DNA of 64,000 nucleotides. Source: Beta vulgaris subsp. vulgaris. Its lineage: Eukaryota > Streptophyta > Magnoliopsida > Caryophyllales > Amaranthaceae. The notes under the pieces were generated by a model that was given only the letters and a program-made list of their open reading frames with translations, ran no database searches and was not told where the DNA came from. This document shows positions 57,651 through 64,000 of this stretch, in pieces. Within the stretch, counting starts at the first letter, position 1, and every line of letters begins with the position of its first letter. Made by a program: the position numbers and the translations under genes. The stretch lies in the NCBI RefSeq assembly GCF_026745355.1, contig NC_079209.1, positions 17,555,609-17,619,608 on the forward strand, read 5' to 3'.

Positions 57651-57895
57651 GGTTTAATAACTACTTTATAAATGAGATTTGATAAGTATAATAGCTGATA
57701 TTTTCAGACACGTTTTAGTCAAAGTTAGCTATGTTCATATTAGTAAAGAAATTACTTTGAGAATTATTATTTATCGTCTAAAGTAAGTTCCAAGCACAAA
57801 TAAGTTAGTATGAATTTTATATATTAGAGATATTGAGTTGAGGATTTTAAGCTTTGAAATAAAGAGAAATCCATTTTTAACAATCCGTCTTGCAT

Positions 57896-58356
57896 GGACC
57901 CGGTTCACACTAAAAATAGTATGGACCAGGCCCAGACACGTGACCGGTTAAGAAGTACTCACTTATACACTATATCAAAAATAGATACACTATATCAAAA
58001 TAGATACACTATATGATACATAGGTACACTATATCAAAAATAGATACACTATATCATAACTACGTACACTATATCATACAGAGGTACACTATATCATAAC
58101 TAGGTACACTATATCCTATAAGAACACTTTATCATAACTAGGTACATTATATCCTATAGGATAATATTTACTTAAACGCATTACAGAAACATACACTATA
58201 TCAAAAATAGATACACTATATCAAAAATAGATCTACTATATATATTATACATAGGTACGCTATATCATTTTAACATACACTATATCATTTTAACATACAC
58301 TATCCTAAACTCACGTGATATGGATCGGGTGCACACTAATTAGTGTGCACCGGGTT
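57896..58356. mobile_element. Possible undescribed element: palindromic ends around a TACACTATATC array
   Basis: The left end holds GGACCCGGTTCACACTAAA with a degenerate inverse TAGTATGGACC. The right end holds a perfect 24-bp palindrome (58328-58351) with the same GGTGCACACTAA word. Between them lies an array of about 20-bp units ATACACTATATCAAAAATAG. No target duplication was found, so the boundaries and the element nature are inference. Confidence 0.4.
57965..58315. repeat. TACACTATATC minisatellite, about 20-bp units
   Basis: ACACTATATCAAAAATAGAT, ACACTATATCATAACTAGGT and similar units recur more than ten times with length variation. Confidence 0.88.
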
Positions 58357-58599
58357 CATATTAGTTTTTTAAAATTACAATTTATCTCTCCTCACTCATG
58401 TCATCTACTCTATATGCTAAAGCATCACTCTCTTCTTCATAACTTCTCAATCAAGTGCCAAAGTGTATTTTCCCATATATCAATTGTTCTCTTAAATATT
58501 TCAGTTTAATTACCCAAGTGTTTGAGAATTGGGAGAAACCCCAAAACCAAAATAAAAACCCCAAATAATAATTTTCTCTCTCCTCTGATTTTATACCCC

Positions 58600-59135
58600 G
58601 TACTGTGCATGTTCAATTTCTGCATTTTGGAGTCGAAATTTGCCCAAACGTATTGCATGAAAGTTATAGATCTCAAAAATTAATTGAACTTAGACCCAAA
58701 AATCACTTGATTTGGAGTTCGGAGCTATGAGTTATGGTCTTTGAAAGTTTAGTGTTGCTACCTTCATTTCTCTCCTCTGTTTTTATTCCGACAATCTGTT
58801 GCACCAATTATCTACAACATGCAATCCAATTTTGCTCTTTTTTCTCAATCAAATTTGTATATCACTTCGAACTAATGAGTTTGGGCACAAAAATCACTTG
58901 ATTTGGAGTTCGGAGCTATGAGTTATGGTCTTTGTAAGTTTGGTGTTGCTACCTTCATTTCTCTCTCCTCTGTTTTTTTTCCGACAATCTATTGCCTCAA
59001 TTATCTACAACATGCAATCTAATTTTGCTCTTTGTTTCTGAATCAAAGTTTTAGATCATTTCGAGCTAATGAATTTGGGCACAAAAATCGCTCAATTCGG
59101 AGTTTGGAGTTATGAGTTACGCCTTACAGAAGTTC
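58600..59135. repeat. About 191-bp tandem repeat, 2.5 to 3 units
   Basis: AAAAATCACTTGATTTGGAG starts at 58698 and 58889, and as AAAAATCGCTCAATTCGGAG at 59083. Units contain CTATGAGTTATGGTC and TCTACAACATGCAATC. Confidence 0.88.
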
Positions 59136-60849
59136 AGCACTGCTGCTGTACTTTGTGTTGCGCTGCTACCGTGGTTGGCTTTGTTTGCCCATGTTGTCAT
59201 TGCTAACTTGTTTGCATTGTTGCTGCCATTGTGTTGGTATTCCTTTCCATATGAAGGTATAAGCTAATTTTTCTTAATTCCTCATCTCCTTTGATTCCAA
59301 TTCAAGTGTGGTGCAATTGGATTTTATATTCTGATTTTAGAAATAAACTTGGTCTCAATTTTGTTATTGATTAGCAAATAAGTTATGATAAGAGTTGTTA
59401 AACTTAAAGATTGAATATTTTATCTTTCTTATTGGATTGAAGCTTTTAATATGAAGTAAGCCTCTTAAGTAAGTTTATAAAAACTAATTTTTATAAATTA
59501 TGTTGTTTGATAATACTCTCTGAAATCAGAATGATGTTAATTAGAGATAGAATTGATGTTGTGAGTTGGATTAGTATAATGGGTTGTATATAAGGGTTGT
59601 GGTGGTTAGTTCATGGAAGAGCTTAGAAAGTATGAGTAATTCAATTTGTTTATCTAAATTGTTGTGAGGATGGTTATCATTGTTGTTATTGTTTTGAGGT
59701 CGTTGTTGGAGTATGTATATGGAGATAAATTATGAAGTTCGAGCTATAGTTGGTTATCCAGAATGTCGAATTATTGGGAATTGTTTCAAGGTACACACAT
59801 GTCCTTCCATCTTTGAATCTATATTCGTGTTTTATGTGATTTCATGTGCTGAGCTTAATAAGCCTTTTATATAAATACAAAATTAGTCAAAGTGTTATTT
59901 GTGTGTTTACAAGAGTTGTTAACTACATATTTGGTTTTAAGCTATGAGCGAAAGCTATATATGTGATGAGTTTTACAGAGTGATATTTTTATGAAGAACT
60001 GATTGGAGTTAGTTGAATCCTTCAATAATATAGATGTGTGATATTATTAAACCTACTTGTTTCCACATCGAATTTATAATAAGTTTCTTATGCTTAGTAA
60101 GTTGATCTTTTATATGAAAGTGTAGCTATGAGAATTAAAGCTTTTCAAAAGATCCAAATTATATATTGTGAAAACCAAAAATTATTTTGCCAAATAAAAC
60201 CCCAAACAAAATCGTTTTGTCCCTATATTTGTTGTTCTTGTCAAATTGCCAACTCAACTTTTCGGCGAATATGAAGCAACAATCTGTACTATATCGATAC
60301 TTTGATTTTTCTCGTGCTTCTTCCAACGCAATCAGTGATTTAGTTAGGTTTCGTTTGACCTTAGGAGATTAGTAACGACCTTGTTTTTTCCTTTGTCAAA
60401 GGATCTTTAGTATATCTAACTATATAAGTGGTTTTACAACAAGTACTTCGCTTTACGAACTAAGTCGGGACGTCGACTCGATATCTTTATGAACTCGCTT
60501 TCGATTTAAACTATATTTATATTTGAAAGTTTCAGAGAAAAAGAAAGGAATTTTGATCAAGGATGTTGAGTTAAAATTTCAGGTTTAAGGCAATTGTGAA
60601 AATATTTTTGATATAAGTTTTATATGAAATTCTTAAAGTATGAAAAACTCTTTATTGTTGTTTGAGATTTTGATTATATATGATCATGAACTTTGAAAAT
60701 TATGACTTGGAGTTATGAACAGATATGGACTCGTGAAATTATAAATCAGAATTTTCTAGTTTTATTAATGACGGGGAGGATCTTTACTCCTACTTAAATT
60801 TTTATGAAGAGGTTCTTGTTTCGGGTAAAAACTTGTATTAGGTGGGAAT
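59136..60849. other. Intergenic DNA, unassigned
   Basis: No gene recognised; the wording (AAGGTACACACATGTCCTTCC near 59789, a TATATAAG near 60422) may be an old LTR but could not be paired. Confidence 0.4.
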
Positions 60850-61215
60850 GATCGAGATTAGGGTTGATGAAGGCCCGCTTGCTCGGAGACCTGCACAAAG
60901 CGAAGGTTAGACTACCCCGGGGTGGATCCGCGATCGCCCCTCCGACGATCAAGTCGGTATGTATATTAATTAATGGTTGCCAAGTGTGCTGTCTAGGATT
61001 GCGTACCTTAATAAATGGGGATCTGCCCTGCATTTATAGGCGTTGAAAAGTGTGAGGAAATTCCCTGCCATGTAGGCACGGAATTTTAGGCTGGTGGGCC
61101 CCACTGAGAGGCTTCCATGCTGGAGGGGCGGATCTAGGCGTGATTACAGAGGGCCCATGTTTGGGCCCAAACATTAGCCCCACGCGAAATACATGGTGGG
61201 GCCTCAGTCGCCATC
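60850..61215 (-). repeat. LTR-like segment of the second Tat-like element
   Basis: It contains the conserved GGTTAGACTACCCCGGGG...CCTCCGACGATCAAGTCGGT box (60903-60957), a - strand TATA box (61032-61039), and a 16-bp palindrome TGTTTGGGCCCAAACA (61158-61173) that may mark the outer U3 part. Exact ends are not defined. Confidence 0.55.
61032..61039 (-). promoter_or_regulatory. TATA box of the LTR-like segment
   Basis: CTATAAAT on the - strand, about 75 bases before the conserved box, as in the copy at 57612. Confidence 0.5.
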
Positions 61216-61900
61216 GTGTGTTTCGCGGAACCCAATGAGCCCTATGCAACTCGAGGGACCTTAAGGACCTCGCTCAAGGTTACGAGGTTGATAAGCCCCA
61301 GGCAACTCGAGGGGGTTCAAGGTTCTCGCTCGAGGTTGCTCCAGGGGCCAATGAGCCCCAGGCAGCTCGAGGGACCTTACGGACCTCGCTCAAGGTTACA
61401 CGAGGTCGGTAAGCCCCAGGCAACTCGAGGAAGTTTATGGTTCTCGCTCGAGGTTGCTCCAGGGGCCAATGAGCCCTAGGCAACTCGAGGGACCTTAAGG
61501 ACCTCGCTCGAGGTTTCATGAGGCCGGTAGGCCCCAGGCAACTCGAGGAGGTTTATGGTTCTCGCTCGAGGTTACTCCAGGGGCCAATGAGCCCTAGGCA
61601 ACTCGAGGGACCTTATGGACCTCGCTCGAGGTTTCATGAGGCCGGTAAGCCCCAGGCAACTCGAGGGGTTCAAGGTTCTCGCTCGAGGTTGCTCCAGGGG
61701 CCAATGAGCCCCAGGCAACTCGAGGGACCTTAAGGACCTCGCTCAAGGTTTTATGAGGCTGATAAGCCCCAGGCAACTCGAGGAGGTTCAGACTTCGTTC
61801 GAAGCTATCGACCGGGTTTGTATAACTTGAAGGAGTTCTGAGTCTTCGCTCGTGTTTGTGGGGCTGATGAGCCCCGGACAACACTGAGGAAGTAGCCTCG
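61216..61900. repeat. CTCGAG-rich array, 117-bp dimeric units, five copies
   Basis: Two related subunits alternate: GGCAACTCGAGGGACCTTA followed by GGACCTCGCTC, and GGCAACTCGAGG followed by GGTTCTCGCTCGAGGTTGCT. GGGACC recurs at 61255, 61371, 61489, 61607 and 61724. The inverse of the unit matches the 59-bp array at 9730-10500 (GGGGCTAATGAGCCCC, AACTCGAGGG, CCTCGCTCGAG). Confidence 0.9.
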
Positions 61901-62267
61901 CTCGAGATTACCCAGGCGTCCCTGGTTCACTGGAGGGGTATGACACCGTGGCGCTTGACGGGCGTCGATCTCGATGATGAAGCCGTTCGAGATATCCCTC
62001 ACTCGATCAGGGTGATGGGCCTAAGGTAGGCTCCTCCGTCTGGGCGCAACTGGCCCAGGGAGTTAGAGCTCCGGCGGACGGGTTGTGAGAGACTCCGAAC
62101 GTGCTTACGTTGGGTCGAGCTAGGTCCCTACCCAAGCTTCAGAGGAACTAGGTGGTGCCAGTCCAGGATGCTGAGCACTCACTTGGGCTTTTGGGGAGGC
62201 CCATTGACGTGGCGTCTTGAGGTGCTTTGGAGTCTGTCGGAAGATAAACCGTCCTTTTCAGGCGGTC
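61901..62267 (+). other. Upstream region of antisense gene C
   Basis: GC-richer DNA without an ORF of note, leading to the TATA box at 62268. Confidence 0.5.
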
Positions 62268-62275
62268 TATATAAG
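62268..62275 (+). promoter_or_regulatory. Putative TATA box for antisense gene C
   Basis: TATATAAG in the context GGCGGTCTATATAAGTGAAG, 189 bp before the ATG at 62457. A splice-donor-like AAGGTACGA (from 62420) lies in the leader, as in gene A. Confidence 0.6.
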
Positions 62276-62456
62276 TGAAGACAGGTACTTTGATTTTTGT
62301 CTCATTTGCGTTGCGCTGATCCTTTTGAGAATCTTGCCTTCTTTCCTTCTTTACGATCTCGAGAGCCCTGAAGATCGATAGCCTTTCCTCGGACGGATTT
62401 CGAGGGTGTGTCTTTAAACAAGGTACGATCTCTTTCTTTTTCTCTTTATTGTCCTT

Positions 62457-64000
62457 ATGGACCGCTCTTCATGGAGTCCCCCATCGATGGACCTGGGGAG
62501 AGCTTCTTCTAGCTCGGGGACCCCTCCTCCCCTCCTAGAACCTTTGTTCGACGGGGTATTCATCGGGGGGTCCCTATGGTGTCCGTGGCTTTCGAGTGCA
62601 TGGACCCCGCTCAGGTCCCTGTCGCCCTATCATATTCGAGTGACGGGTTATCCGTGCTCTTAGTGGGGAGGGGGAGCTAGATAATCCTCCCCACCTTGTT
62701 ACAATTGCTCGATCCCGAGCCGTTAGGAGTTACTTAGATGATCTCCTCGATAACCAGGTTGTTCGGGTGATGGAAGTAAGTAACGAGAGTAATTCCCTCA
62801 CCGCGAGCACCAGCGGCAGGACGAGGAGGACAACCTGCCCAAGGGAATAGCCCGCTTCCACAATCGAGGGCCGTTTATGGACTTTTTGTCGGAAAACTAC
62901 GCTTTCTCGAAAGCTCATACTTCATCAAACACCCCTACGCTCTTTATATCCCGGAGCCTGTAGAGACGGTCTGCACTCCTCCCACAGGTTGTATAGCGGT
63001 GTACAAAGCCCATCTCGAGGTGGGGCTGAGGTTTCCCATAGATCCCTTTATAATCGAGGTTTTGGATTCTTGTGGGCTGGCCTTGTGCCAACTGATGCCC
63101 AACAGTGTGGGCTCGATGGTTGGTTTCCTAGCTATCTGGAAAATGATGGGTACCCAGCCTTCCTTGGTATTATGGAGGAATATGATGAAATTGGTCGTCA
63201 TGTCTCCTCGTTCGAATGGAGAGGGCTGGTGGAGCTTCCAGGTCCGCTTTCCCTACAAAGTTGTGGGTACTATGCCATCGAATCAGCAGCACTTTCGTAC
63301 TGAGTTTTTATACGTGTATCGAGCTGAGCCGTGGGATTTCCCAGTGGTTCCTTTGGTTGAGGGACCCAATCTGTGGATGAACAGGTCAGTGCCTCCCATG
63401 TCGAAGGAGGAGGCTCGGGTAGCCATTTATTGCCAGTGTCTTACCATCCTCGATAGAGGGGACAAGAAACAGGTGCCTCAGTACTGGAACCCTGCTGTGG
63501 ATGACTTAAGCAATGAGCACTTCTTGTCGGCAATGGGTTTAAGCCCGGCCTATCCTCCGGGTAGGGACTTTGTATGCTTAAGGCCCTCGACCTACCAGTT
63601 GTTTTAATGTACTAATCGTTTCCTTTGCTTTGGCAGTCATAGCTCGCCAAGAACGACGAGGAGATGCAGAAGCGCCTAACCGCCAACCAACGGGTTCAAG
63701 AGCAGCTTAAGATGAAGCTGTCGAAAGGCGAGATTAAAGTCCCTCGAGCCCCAAAGGTAACTTTTACTTAAGCTAAGATGCAGCTTAAGATGCAGAAGCT
63801 ATATCTTGTTTAGTATGCTTGCTTTGTCTCACTCCTCCTTTTTTCAGGATCCTTCGAAGAGGTTGAAGGTCCGCCTCCGACGAGGTCTGCCATTATCGCG
63901 CCTCGTGAGGAGGCCGAGAGAAGGGTTGTTGAGGTAGGGAGCACCCCTCGAGCTGCAAGGGAGGCTTCGAGGTCCAAGGGTAAATCGGCTGCGACCACGG
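62457..64000 (+). pseudogene. Antisense extra gene C of the second Tat-like element (Transposase_28 family), 3' end outside window
   Basis: The ATG at 62457 begins MDRSSWSPPSMDLGRASSSS. A frame change near 62560 leads to VSVAFECMDPAQVP, and a stop or frame change precedes the core. The core is then open at 62999-63607: YKAHLEVGLRFPIDPFIIEV, LCQLMPNSVGSMVGFLAIW, YFRTEFLYVYRAEPWDFP-like wording, YCQCLTILDRGDKKQVPQYW. An intron probably starts after 63600. The next exon (63650-63755) holds LTANQRVQEQLKMKLSKGEI, shared with gene A. After 63848, SAIIAPREEAERRVVEVGST corresponds to the linker of gene A. The core is better preserved than in gene A. Function is unproven. Confidence 0.75.

Larger units (their letters stand above)
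60850..64000 (-). mobile_element. Second Tat-like gypsy element, 3' part, inverted, runs off the window
   Basis: Read on the - strand from high to low coordinates, it holds an antisense extra gene (62457-64000, + strand), a CTCGAG array (61216-61900) and an LTR (about 60850-61215). This is the same order as the element at 1-10500 on the + strand. Its gag-pol should lie beyond 64000. Confidence 0.7.

Noticed and set aside
61216..61884. ORFs across the CTCGAG array
   Set aside because: Repeat-driven open frames on both strands; the sequence is an array in the element's non-coding part.
62989..63303. Alternative frame over gene C core (104 codons)
   Set aside because: The frame at 62999-63607 carries the family motifs; this one is a shadow.

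Overview
The window looks like nuclear DNA of a flowering plant, most likely a eudicot. It carries spliced GT-AG genes, plant-type Ty3/gypsy, Ty1/copia, LINE, CACTA, PIF/Harbinger, Mutator-type and Helitron elements, AT-rich intergenic DNA, and a DnaJ gene with ten coding exons. I cannot name the species. Nothing bacterial, organellar or viral was recognised, and I saw no rRNA, tRNA or CRISPR array.

Layout. From 1 to about 10,500 lies a decayed Tat-like Ty3/gypsy element on the + strand. It has the gag end, protease, RNase H and integrase, but the reverse transcriptase domain is missing. It is followed by two antisense (-) 'gypsy-type transposase' extra genes with their own TATA boxes and by a 59-bp tandem array rich in CTCGAG. 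A 1.4-kb CACTA element with a CTC target duplication sits in one antisense gene. From 10,820 to 11,591 is the left part of a PIF/Harbinger element, cut off by a decayed CACTA element (about 11,592-19,989) that encodes TNP2-, TNPA- and Ulp1-protease-like proteins on the - strand. From 20,084 to about 28,075 is a SIRE-like Ty1/copia element with 5' LTR, primer site, gag, pol and an env-like ORF, truncated at its 3' end. From about 28,076 to 41,247 is a second CACTA element on the - strand, with TNP2, a TNPA-like gene and an exon built on a 69-bp in-frame minisatellite; it contains a Mutator-type MITE with a perfect 9-bp duplication.

From 41,248 to 50,700 are intergenic repeats: a 5'-truncated LINE with a 16-bp target duplication inside a minisatellite, a short Helitron, an LTR-like unit and a Harbinger-type MITE. 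From 51,200 to 56,103 is the only convincing host gene, a DNAJC25/dnaJ 50-type ER-membrane J protein with ten coding exons that join to 299 codons plus a stop. From 56,104 to 60,850 is repeat-rich intergenic DNA. From about 60,850 to the end is the 3' part of another Tat-like element in the opposite orientation (LTR, CTCGAG array, antisense gene), the mirror image of the first.

Almost every coding region except the DnaJ gene is interrupted by stops or frameshifts, so this is mainly a nested graveyard of transposable elements. The most notable features are the paired antisense genes with their CTCGAG arrays, CACTA ends built from hairpin arrays, the in-frame 69-bp minisatellite, the strong GGAAC/GTTCC word bias of the copia element, and a possible palindrome-ended element at 57,896-58,356.
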